DNA of 64,000 bases from Paraprevotella clara YIT 11840. Lineage in GTDB: Bacteria > Bacteroidota > Bacteroidia > Bacteroidales > Bacteroidaceae. A program made the position numbers and the translations under genes. Positions 33,102 through 41,108 of the stretch are shown one piece after another (position 1 is the stretch's first letter; every line of letters starts with the position of its first letter). The DNA lies in contig NZ_JH376592.1 in NCBI RefSeq assembly GCF_000233955.1, forward strand, positions 1-64,000, given 5' to 3'. Below the pieces are notes generated by a model that worked only from the letters and a program-made list of their open reading frames with translations, did not search any database and was not told the DNA's origin.

Positions 33102-36100
33102 ATGAACAAGAAACATCTGCTATTATTCGTTTTCTCCTATATATCATTCGTATGCAACACCCATGCCGAAAGCTATGCTCACGATACGCTCGTCAACGTG
33201 TTGCGCAACGAAGTACAATTCTATTTTGACAAACTAAAGAACAAGGAAACTCCGGCATACTTCATATCGCTCAGGGTCGTCGACAATAAGCGGCTTTTCC
33301 TAAGCAGTGATTTCGGGCTGTCTTCAATGGACGAGAACCATACGCGCATCCTCACGCCACAAGTAAGGGTAGGAAGCCCGGACTTGGACAACTTTGCCTA
33401 TCTGGCCCAAAACAGGCCCAGTAGCACGTTTACATACGAACGTCCGTCAACAAGCTTACCTTTGGACTGCGATGCCATACCGGTCATCAAAGAAGTGGTT
33501 TGGAACGGGATATTGGAACGTTACGAAGCAGCCGTGAAAATCTACCAACAAATGAAGGCAAGCCAAAAGACAAACGTCACGGAACTGGATTCTGTGCCGA
33601 CATTTGCCCCGTCGGCTGTGGAAACTTACTACGAAAGACCATACTCTGAGGCGGAAACCGGCATAGACAAGGAAAGGTTTCAAAAATATATCAATGATGC
33701 CAGCCGCTTATTCAAAGACTACAAATTGACTTCGGGCAAGGTCTTTTTAGACTATTCCCTCCAACGTACCACCATCGTAAATACGGAAGGAACCGTGATA
33801 GCACAGAACCGTAAAGCCTATCGGCTGATGTTGGAAGCGGTTGCAGAAGCGGACGACGGGACGCCCTGTCCGCTATATGAAGACATCTTTGCCTATTCAG
33901 AGAAAGACTTGCCGACTCCGACCGAATTGGAAGACAAGGTACGGGACCTGGCCATACGTGCCGAAGCTCTGAGCAAGGCTCCCATGGCAGAAGCCTATAC
34001 CGGGCCGGCCATTCTTTCCGGCAAAGCCAGTGCCGTATTCTTCCACGAAGTGCTCGGGCACCGTCTGGAAGGCAAACGCAGGGAATCGGTCAACAACGAA
34101 ATCAGCGGAATGCTGAACCAACGCATCTTGCCTGCTTCTTTCCAACTGTATCTGGATCCCACGTTGACCACATACCAAGGAAAAGCATTGAGCGGCCATT
34201 ACCTTTACGACGACGAGGGAGTAAAAGGACAGCGTGTGGACTGCGTGAAAGACGGTTATCTCCGGCAATACCTGATGAGCCGGACCCCCGTAAAAGAATT
34301 CACAGGAAGCAACGGGCACGGTCGTGCGTCCAATGACCGTGACCCGAATCCCCGCCAATCCAATCTCATCGTAGAAACGACCGAACCTTATTCCGAAACA
34401 CAACTGAGAAACCTACTGATAGAGGAGTTAAAACGTCAAGGCAAAGAATATGGCTATTACTTCCGTACGGTAAAAGGAGGATTTACGACCCGAGGAAAGG
34501 CCAATGCCATCAATGCGTTCAATGTCAGTCCGATTGAAGTCTACCGGGTGTTTGCCGACGGACGGGACGACCAACTGGTGCGGGGTGTCTCGCTGATTGG
34601 CACCCCCTTGTCCATGTTCTCGCAGATCAAGGCGGCAGGAGGAGAAAGCGAGCTGTTCACCGGATTCTGCGGTTCCGAATCCGGCTCCATCCCCGTCTCG
34701 GGCACATCGCCCATGGTCTATGTGTCCCAAATCGAGACCCAAGGACAGAAAGCCATTATAAAAAGCAAACAAGACCTTATAAGCCCGCCGGAGACGACAG
34801 AGGCTGAAAACACGGGACACAGGGCAGACTGTTCCCTCATCTTCAAGGCCATGGAGGACGAGATGGCACATGTATGCCATGAACTGGCTACCCGACACAA
34901 CACCGTCCCCCTGTTTGTCAACTATGTTTTGGAACGAAAACACATATCCGGAACGGAATCGTCCGGAGGCGTATGCGTCAACAAAAGAGACAGTGGCATA
35001 AAAAACAATATTGCCGCGCACATCTTCTTGGGCGATTCGCTTATGACGAGCGACACCGGAAATGAACTTAACGCACAAAGCATTCCCGACGAGATAGGAT
35101 ATGGAAGCATCCGCAACGCCTTACGGACAAAAAGCGAAATAGCTTATCAGGATGCCGTCCAAAGGCTTGACTACAAGAGGACGCAACTGAAACAAAACCC
35201 CAAGCCGGCGGACGATGCGGCTGTGCCGGAGTTCAAGAGAATGCCCCCTGCCGTGTGGATAGGGCCTTCCGCACTCACGAATCCCTGTCCCGTGACGGAT
35301 ATGGAACAACTGTCCAACAGGTTGTCGAAGGTGTTTTCAGACTATCCGGAACTGTTCAACCATTGTGTCAAAGTTTACCAGAAGCGTGTGGACTATTACC
35401 GTCTCACGTCTGAGGGGCAAAAAATACTGCAACCCGACACCGTATTCCACATTACCGCACGTGCCAGCATAAAAACAGACGGCAATGAGGTAAAGACCGA
35501 GTATTACAGGTTGCACGTAGGTGGCATCAACGACCTTCCGTCCGAAGACGCGCTCATGGGCGAGCTGCACAGATTTGCTGAATACATGCAACAGAAAAGC
35601 CGGGCCAAGGCTGTGGAAGATTTGTACATAGGCCCGGTCTTATACGAAGACGAGTCCGCAATGGAACTATTCGCAGGCAAGATTGCGAACTACACCCATT
35701 CATACTGGCTCTGGCGACAAAACAAATCAGACAGGAAACATCGGTATCTGGGCAAGCAGGTCTTTCCTTCCGACTTGTCGGTATGGCAGTTGGGCAATGA
35801 TTCCGTCTACAACGGCACGAAACTGTTGGGATACCGCCAAGTGGATGCGGACGGAACGAGACCAAAGACCTTGCCCCTCATAGAAAAAGGAATACTGAAG
35901 AACATGCTGACAGGCAGACGGCCCGCCTTGGGCTGTCCGACTTCTACGGGCAACGAACATTTCTATGAATTAAACCGCGATTTGAAGACCGCTTATACAA
36001 CCGGCATCCTACATGTCACGTCCAACCGCCCCCTTCCCCTTGGCCAACTTCGCAAACGTTTCCTGAAATCGGCCAAGAAAGCGGGCTTGAAACACGCCTA

Positions 36101-36386
36101 CATTTTCAGGCACAAACGGACTTCTCCCTATGCCTTGATTCGCGTGGATTTGAACACCGGAAAGGAAGAACTTGTAGAAGGGAAATGCTACTTGCCTTCC
36201 ATCGAACAATTCAGGCGCATGAAAGCGGTGTCAAAAGAAAAAATGGCCTGCAACCTCAACCCTACAGAAGGAAGAGGACGCGGCATCATTGCGCCTAAAG
36301 CCATCCTGTTGGTCGACACGGAATTGGATATCACACCCAACCATGGCCGCCACATTGACGAGACACTCTATGAACTGCGCCACTGA
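33102..36386 (+). CDS. Exported tandem TldD/PmbA-like metalloprotease
   Basis: The protein has 1094 residues, over twice the usual 450-480 of TldD or PmbA. A signal peptide (MNKKHLLLFVFSYISFV, cleavage near residue 22) sends it out of the cytoplasm. The N-terminal half carries the TldD zinc motif, His315-Glu316 and His319 in FFHEVLGHRLEGKRR, and the conserved SGSIPVSGTSPMVYV-type C-terminal barrel. The second half (from about residue 720) repeats a TldD/PmbA-like architecture (RVDYYRLTSEGQKIL, later GILKNMLTGRRPALG) but lacks HExxxH, so it may act as the inactive partner that PmbA is in the TldD/TldE heterodimer. Substrate unknown. Confidence 0.85.
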   Translation: MNKKHLLLFVFSYISFVCNTHAESYAHDTLVNVLRNEVQFYFDKLKNKETPAYFISLRVVDNKRLFLSSDFGLSSMDENHTRILTPQVRVGSPDLDNFAYLAQNRPSSTFTYERPSTSLPLDCDAIPVIKEVVWNGILERYEAAVKIYQQMKASQKTNVTELDSVPTFAPSAVETYYERPYSEAETGIDKERFQKYINDASRLFKDYKLTSGKVFLDYSLQRTTIVNTEGTVIAQNRKAYRLMLEAVAEADDGTPCPLYEDIFAYSEKDLPTPTELEDKVRDLAIRAEALSKAPMAEAYTGPAILSGKASAVFFHEVLGHRLEGKRRESVNNEISGMLNQRILPASFQLYLDPTLTTYQGKALSGHYLYDDEGVKGQRVDCVKDGYLRQYLMSRTPVKEFTGSNGHGRASNDRDPNPRQSNLIVETTEPYSETQLRNLLIEELKRQGKEYGYYFRTVKGGFTTRGKANAINAFNVSPIEVYRVFADGRDDQLVRGVSLIGTPLSMFSQIKAAGGESELFTGFCGSESGSIPVSGTSPMVYVSQIETQGQKAIIKSKQDLISPPETTEAENTGHRADCSLIFKAMEDEMAHVCHELATRHNTVPLFVNYVLERKHISGTESSGGVCVNKRDSGIKNNIAAHIFLGDSLMTSDTGNELNAQSIPDEIGYGSIRNALRTKSEIAYQDAVQRLDYKRTQLKQNPKPADDAAVPEFKRMPPAVWIGPSALTNPCPVTDMEQLSNRLSKVFSDYPELFNHCVKVYQKRVDYYRLTSEGQKILQPDTVFHITARASIKTDGNEVKTEYYRLHVGGINDLPSEDALMGELHRFAEYMQQKSRAKAVEDLYIGPVLYEDESAMELFAGKIANYTHSYWLWRQNKSDRKHRYLGKQVFPSDLSVWQLGNDSVYNGTKLLGYRQVDADGTRPKTLPLIEKGILKNMLTGRRPALGCPTSTGNEHFYELNRDLKTAYTTGILHVTSNRPLPLGQLRKRFLKSAKKAGLKHAYIFRHKRTSPYALIRVDLNTGKEELVEGKCYLPSIEQFRRMKAVSKEKMACNLNPTEGRGRGIIAPKAILLVDTELDITPNHGRHIDETLYELRH

Positions 36387-36415
36387 CAGGCAAAAAGAAG
36401 GGTACATCCGGCAGG

Positions 36416-36451
36416 GGAAAGGAGAATTTTGTTTCTTCTCCTTTCCTTTTT
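36416..36451 (+). terminator. Intrinsic terminator of the TldD-like gene
   Basis: GGAAAGGAGAA (36416-36426) pairs with TTCTCCTTTCC (36436-36446), followed by five T. Confidence 0.9.
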
Positions 36452-36467
36452 ATATAAATAGTTTTAG

Positions 36468-36475
36468 TAACTTTG
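36468..36475 (+). promoter_or_regulatory. -7 promoter box of the LuxR-type regulator
   Basis: TAACTTTG, 23 bp before the ATG at 36498. Confidence 0.65.
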
Positions 36476-36497
36476 CCTCGGAATACATCCTGCAAAC

Positions 36498-37115
36498 ATG
36501 AAACCATCCCCCGAAATAGCCATAATAGACGCCAATACACTGACCTGCATGGGACTGCGGGGACTTATCGAACGGATGATGCCCATGGCTACCGTCCGTA
36601 CGTTCAATAGCTTCGAGCAGTTGGTCCGTGACACACCGGACATGTATTTCCACTATTTTATCTCGGCTCAAACCCTTTTGGAGCATAGTGCATTCTTCAT
36701 TGAGCGAAAAGAAAAGACCATCGTGCTGACTAACGGGACGGCCGGTACCCCTCAAACCTCGCATTTCCATACGTTGAATATCTATCAAAGCGAAGACAGC
36801 ATGGTACGTGCTTTGCTACAACTGCAACAGCACGCGCACGCACATGGCCGACACCTCCCGCAAAATATGCCCCGCCCTTATATGACAAATACTTCTCCGG
36901 GCGACCCCAACGGCCTTTCCACCCGTGAAATCGAAGTACTTACGCTCATCGTGCGCGGATTGACCAACAAAGAAATTGCCGACCGCTTGTGCATCAGCAC
37001 CACAACTGTCATTTCCCACCGCAAGAACATCATGGAGAAACTCAATGTCCGTTCCGTATCGGGTCTCACCATCTATGCGGTCATGAACGGGTACATCGAG
37101 GCGGACCGTATCTGA
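36498..37115 (+). CDS. LuxR-family transcriptional regulator with degenerate receiver
   Basis: The protein has 205 residues. Residues 140-196 form a LuxR/NarL helix-turn-helix (LSTREIEVLTLIVRGLTNKE, then IADRLCISTTTVISHRKNI). The N-terminal 115 residues have the size of a receiver (start IAIIDANTLTCMGLRGLIE), but the phosphorylated Asp is missing: the beta-3 end reads YFHYFISAQ. The His/Gln-rich linker near 110-120 is unusual. It is probably an orphan, phosphorylation-independent regulator; no sensor kinase is nearby. Its targets are unknown; the divergent-in-function neighbours are the TldD-like gene and the AT-rich operon. Confidence 0.85.
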   Translation: MKPSPEIAIIDANTLTCMGLRGLIERMMPMATVRTFNSFEQLVRDTPDMYFHYFISAQTLLEHSAFFIERKEKTIVLTNGTAGTPQTSHFHTLNIYQSEDSMVRALLQLQQHAHAHGRHLPQNMPRPYMTNTSPGDPNGLSTREIEVLTLIVRGLTNKEIADRLCISTTTVISHRKNIMEKLNVRSVSGLTIYAVMNGYIEADRI

Positions 37116-37157
37116 AAGGAGTGAAGCCAAGGATTTTTCTCCTCTGCTTAAAAAACT

Positions 37158-38642
37158 TTAATCCTTTTTTATATGATGTTCCCGCCGTTTCATCCCTTCA
37201 TATTTCCCTAATCTATTCACGGCCTCTTTTTTAAGATATTCCGTCAAAGAAGAAGGTACTTTTTCTTTCTTCCCTACTATTTGATGAGCCTTCTCCAACA
37301 TTTCCAAATCCCGCCCCTCTTTTTCATACAACCCCATCAACAAATATAAAGGGTAAATACGGTGGGGGACTCTATAATAAGCCTTATAAAACATATCTTC
37401 AGCCTCCTCAAACCTTCCAAGAGCTTGAAAGTTTTTTCCCATGAAATTAAAGAACATGGGGTCAGAACTTCGTTTTGCCCCTTCACTTAATATGATATTA
37501 CTTTCTTCGTGATGACCATTATACGACAAACACACACCATACTCAAAAAGGAAACCAGCATCTTTCCTCAAATCGGGATACAAAGCCCTATAACACTTCT
37601 CTATGCCCTTATATTTTTCTCTATCAAAATATAGTCGCACCATATCCCAATGCTTCACGGCCACCCACGTTCGATAAGATTTATTAAATCGGATACATAC
37701 CATCGTACCCATTCCTATCAAAACCAACAAACCACACACCATTCCTACCTTTCCATACCGTTTCTTTTCACATAGCATCATTGGCATCCACGCAGCCCAC
37801 AATAAAATAAACAGAGACAATGAACATGTGACAAAACATCGAAGAGGATAAGAAAAAAAGGAAACCACCATCAAGCTCACCATTGTACCACATAACCCGA
37901 CAACCTCAACATTCCGACACCAGAGAAGGCGTATATAGACATAGGCTATAAGGCACAAACAAGACAAAACTCCCGGTAATCCAAGCTCTATCCATATCTG
38001 CAAATATTCATTATAAGCATAATCTGGGGCACCAGCCAACATTTCCTCATTCCGTACGTCCTTCTTCTCCCGAAAATATGCTTCTTGTGCTTCTCCATAA
38101 ACATACGGGAAACCGCCTATTCCCACCCCAGAAAACATCTGTTGTTTAGCCACCGGATAAGAGATTTTCCAGATGAACAAACGACCGTCTGCCGAATCTT
38201 TTTTCAGAACATACATCCCATACAAAAAAGGAACACTAAGAACGAATATGGCCAACAATACAAAACACTTTTTCACAACCGAACACTTCATCCGTAACCA
38301 AACCATCGACATCAAGCTGATTACAGATGCCACCCAAGCTGTCCGACTTACACACATAACGAGTATGACTACGGAAAACAAAAGATAAAAAGCAGAAAGA
38401 TAAAAAAGCATATTTGTAATCTTTTGCCCATGTCTAAACCTCACAAACAACGCATAGTCCAAAGCCAAGGGCAAAATAAGGACAATCAAAATAGAATAAG
38501 GGGATGGATTTTCAAATGTTCCGCAAACCGTGTAATAAGGCATACCCAACCTCATTACCTGAATACACTGGAACAATCCAACCCCTAATTCATAAAGTCC
38601 TATCAAAATAAGTACAAAACAAACCCATCTATATAGTGCCAT
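37158..38642 (-). CDS. Short O-antigen-ligase-like (Wzy/WaaL) membrane protein with C-terminal TPR region
   Basis: The protein has 494 residues with about eight hydrophobic segments. The segment YYTVCGTFENPSPYSILIVL and the following CVSRTAWVASVISLM are typical of Bacteroidota Wzy_C/O-antigen ligases, where they usually occur after more than 100 residues; here they begin near residue 37, so the first four or so membrane helices are absent. Residues 330-480 look like TPR helices (FLFEYGVCLSYNGHHEESN, GRFEEAEDMFYKAYYRVP). Third gene of an operon with two paralogous exported proteins. Its role in glycan ligation is unproven. Confidence 0.75.
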   Translation of the reverse strand: MALYRWVCFVLILIGLYELGVGLFQCIQVMRLGMPYYTVCGTFENPSPYSILIVLILPLALDYALFVRFRHGQKITNMLFYLSAFYLLFSVVILVMCVSRTAWVASVISLMSMVWLRMKCSVVKKCFVLLAIFVLSVPFLYGMYVLKKDSADGRLFIWKISYPVAKQQMFSGVGIGGFPYVYGEAQEAYFREKKDVRNEEMLAGAPDYAYNEYLQIWIELGLPGVLSCLCLIAYVYIRLLWCRNVEVVGLCGTMVSLMVVSFFSYPLRCFVTCSLSLFILLWAAWMPMMLCEKKRYGKVGMVCGLLVLIGMGTMVCIRFNKSYRTWVAVKHWDMVRLYFDREKYKGIEKCYRALYPDLRKDAGFLFEYGVCLSYNGHHEESNIILSEGAKRSSDPMFFNFMGKNFQALGRFEEAEDMFYKAYYRVPHRIYPLYLLMGLYEKEGRDLEMLEKAHQIVGKKEKVPSSLTEYLKKEAVNRLGKYEGMKRREHHIKKD

Positions 38643-38664
38643 GCTTTGCCCTCATCCAATATCC

Positions 38665-39366
38665 CTATTCCAATGGGATATTATATCCCTTGTAAAAATC
38701 CTCGCTCTGATAAGCCTTATGCTCATCCCAATATACCAAAGAGCCTCCGCAAGAACCATACAGACGACCGTTCGCCGAGTCATAACCGACAGTATGGGAA
38801 CCATTCACTTCGATGGCCTGCCCTGCTTTCTGCATATCTTCTTTGATGACCTGCACGCTGTTTTTGGCTTTGTCGTACACGCACCACACAATCACTTTCA
38901 CTTGGGCTTCGGGATAGTCCTTCGAATGGAACACGATTCCTTCAATCTTCCTGAAAGACAGATTTTCATCTATTTTCACGTAACTGCACGTATTCCACAC
39001 GATCGTGGAATCTATTGGTGCAGGTAGCGCAAAAGTGAGCATTTCATCCACCCCTTCCTGCTTCCCGCAAACTTCCATCTTTTCACAGGCTTCCTCCAGA
39101 CTTTCATAAAGCCTGCGTTTCTGGTCTTTGGACAAGTCTTTTTGCAATACGGAATAATCCACTTGGTAATATCGGGATGCCTTTTTCCACAATTCGTATT
39201 CTTTTTGGGTTGTTTTTTCTTTTACCCAATCCGGTATCGAATCAAGGGGACAGAAAGAAGAACCGGTCTCCTTGTCCAATGACTCCCCGGACTTTGAAAC
39301 AGCCCCACCCTGAGCCAAACACATTTGCCCCCAAAGCATAAACAATAATAATACAACTTTTCTCAT
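38665..39366 (-). CDS. Exported protein of a new-looking paralogous family (member 2)
   Basis: The protein has 233 residues with a signal peptide cleaved after CLA (residue 18). Residues 40-95 (CPLDSIPDWVKEKTTQKEYE, then LWKKASRYYQVDYSVL) clearly match the upstream-encoded protein (MPLNTVPEWVKDRVSGKEYE), sharing the pattern P-L-x(3)-P-x-W-V-K and Y-x-V/I-D-Y-S-x-L. The C-terminal half is beta-rich and ends CGGSLVYWDEHK, where the paralogue has CAGTLVYTVGHG. I do not recognise the family. It lies 5 bp after its paralogue and 22 bp before the ligase-like gene. Confidence 0.75.
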   Translation of the reverse strand: MRKVVLLLFMLWGQMCLAQGGAVSKSGESLDKETGSSFCPLDSIPDWVKEKTTQKEYELWKKASRYYQVDYSVLQKDLSKDQKRRLYESLEEACEKMEVCGKQEGVDEMLTFALPAPIDSTIVWNTCSYVKIDENLSFRKIEGIVFHSKDYPEAQVKVIVWCVYDKAKNSVQVIKEDMQKAGQAIEVNGSHTVGYDSANGRLYGSCGGSLVYWDEHKAYQSEDFYKGYNIPLE

Positions 39367-39371
39367 GACTG

Positions 39372-40100
39372 CTACAATATAAGAACCTTTACACTTTTAT
39401 TGAAATCAGAAGACAGGTTACCGTGTCCCACAGTATAAACCAAAGTACCTGCACAGTTTACAGTCACTCCCCGCCCTTCAATATTTACAGAAGATGAACA
39501 ACTCAAATCCCTTGCTGCAGGTCCATCCTTATAAACTTTGGCAGAAGCCCTCAGTATTTTCGTTTTACTTTGATTCACCGTATAACTCACCGTCGCTTTG
39601 ACCGAAGCTTCACCCGCACCATTTACTTTATATATTACAATAGGCCCCTTTTCTCCATGAACCTCTTTACCTGTTTCAGAATTCTGCCGAGTCTCTATTC
39701 TTTTAAACACAGATTGGGCGGCAACCGTAAAATATCCCAAAGACCTTTGCCCCACACTATCTTGAGACTGAATCCACAACGTATCAATATATTGATACAA
39801 CTCATTTTTTTGCTCATCTGTAAGCGTCTGAGTCAAGATTGAATAATCAATCTCATATCGGGAACTTAAACGCACCCATGCCTCATATTCTTTTCCTGAC
39901 ACTCTGTCTTTAACCCATTCGGGTACTGTATTCAACGGCATAAATTCAATAGCCGATGCGGCTTTTTCCAAATTCAGGAAATCATTTTTTTCAGCAATCA
40001 AGGCACTTTCTTCATCTTGGATACAACCCACAACCAAGACAAAACCTGCCACTACAGCCATGATCATTGACATGGCAACTTTAAATTTTACTTTTTTCAT
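39372..40100 (-). CDS. Surface lipoprotein of the same paralogous family (member 1)
   Basis: A lipoprotein of 242 residues with lipobox VVGC (Cys26) followed by Ile-Gln-Asp-Glu-Glu, a likely surface export signal. A helical domain (about residues 50-105) shared with the next gene is followed by a beta-rich domain (VKATVSYTVNQSKTKILRAS) ending in KVLIL. The shared domain may bind its partner or the ligase-like membrane protein encoded downstream; that is inference. It opens a three-gene operon from the promoter at 40219-40226. The DNA is more AT-rich than the flanks by eye. Confidence 0.75.
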   Translation of the reverse strand: MKKVKFKVAMSMIMAVVAGFVLVVGCIQDEESALIAEKNDFLNLEKAASAIEFMPLNTVPEWVKDRVSGKEYEAWVRLSSRYEIDYSILTQTLTDEQKNELYQYIDTLWIQSQDSVGQRSLGYFTVAAQSVFKRIETRQNSETGKEVHGEKGPIVIYKVNGAGEASVKATVSYTVNQSKTKILRASAKVYKDGPAARDLSCSSSVNIEGRGVTVNCAGTLVYTVGHGNLSSDFNKSVKVLIL

Positions 40101-40218
40101 TGTTTTAATTTTTTAGTTTTGAAAAATCTGTTTGCTCTATACCCTACCATTACATTCATGTATCATTCCATAGGCAATACTTTTATTCATGTTCGACATA
40201 TATTTAATTCTCACATCG

Positions 40219-40226
40219 CAAAGTTA
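40219..40226 (-). promoter_or_regulatory. -7 promoter box of the AT-rich operon
   Basis: TAACTTTG on the minus strand, giving a leader of about 110 nt. Confidence 0.6.
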
Positions 40227-41078
40227 AGCATGCTTTTGAGCAAATTCCAAATATTTGAGTTTGCATTTTGGGATATTGAAAATTCGTTATCTAACTGGAT
40301 ATGTACAAGTTATGATTTTCTCGTCAAAAAAAGAATTTGCATCGTATTTTGAAGGCCGGATTTTTGGCGTTTATTTTAGCTTTAAGACCACTTTTCATAA
40401 ACAGGTATTATACTCAAGCAAAACATTAAACAAACTTTCATGTCACCATCTCTTTGTCCCCACACAACCTTACCCGAGATTCGCGTATTTCCGCCCCAAA
40501 CCCGGCGCGGCGAAACCGGCGCGATTCTCACGCGCCGGACGCAAAACACATTGCATCCCTTTCGCTTCCGCACACCTGCAATCTGTACGACCCGGGCAGA
40601 TTTCGTCCGCAGGACGTGCTGCCATGTGTCAGCCTGCGGCACGTTCTGCCGACAAAATGACATTCGTTTTTTGTATCCCATTCTCCATCAATTAGAAGAA
40701 AAATCGGGGTTTTCAGCACATTTTTATCCCGTTTGGCTCCCAAACGTCCCGCTTCATGCGGAGAAAAATCAGGATTTCTGCGGAGAAAAAAAATGTTTTC
40801 TCAGCCGAATGAAAAATTTTCTTCTTCATAAAAATCGGAGAAAGGGAGGAAAATGCACACAAAGCGGAGTTTGTTTTAAATTGGAAACAAAAATATAATC
40901 TTATTAACAGCTATTTGAGACTAAAAAAACAAGGAAAAAACAAGAATAAACAGGGGTATCTTGGCTCATAGTGTAAAGAAAAGAACATACAAACATGACT
41001 TTATTCTCTCTCACGGAGAGACCATGCCCTGGTGGAAAATCCTAATAAATAAGGATTGCCCCACCCGACGATTCATCG
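40227..41078. other. Intergenic region with a GC-rich island and a strong hairpin
   Basis: No credible gene is seen; overlapping short ORFs on both strands have erratic composition. A GC-rich island (about 40490-40680) stands out from AT-rich surroundings. It holds a perfect 8-bp stem, CCGGCGCG/CGCGCCGG, at 40516-40538 and a second inverted pair (GTGC/GCAC) near 40616-40655. Locus C of the 22-bp repeat family follows at 40791. A structured RNA or a decayed gene are possible. Confidence 0.45.
40791..40829. repeat. 22-bp repeat units (locus C)
   Basis: The end of one unit (TTTTCTCAGCCG, to 40807) is followed by a 22-bp variant unit at 40808-40829 that contains GAAAAATTTTCTTC. The same variant occurs at locus D (62172-62193) with two differences. 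Confidence 0.6.
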
Positions 41079-41086
41079 TAACTTTG
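41079..41086 (+). promoter_or_regulatory. -7 promoter box of the TonB receptor gene
   Basis: TAACTTTG, 23 bp before the ATG at 41109. Confidence 0.65.
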
Positions 41087-41108
41087 CATCCCGAAACAAA
41101 AACCACGG

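Noticed and set aside
40137-40199. 20-codon ORF in the leader of the AT-rich operon (minus strand)
   Set aside because: No ribosome-binding site and no residue bias that would suggest a leader peptide.
40255-40898. Overlapping ORFs of about 150 codons in the 41-kb gap
   Set aside because: They overlap each other in several frames, have Cys- and Pro-rich erratic composition and no promoter; they cross the hairpin island and the 22-bp repeats.
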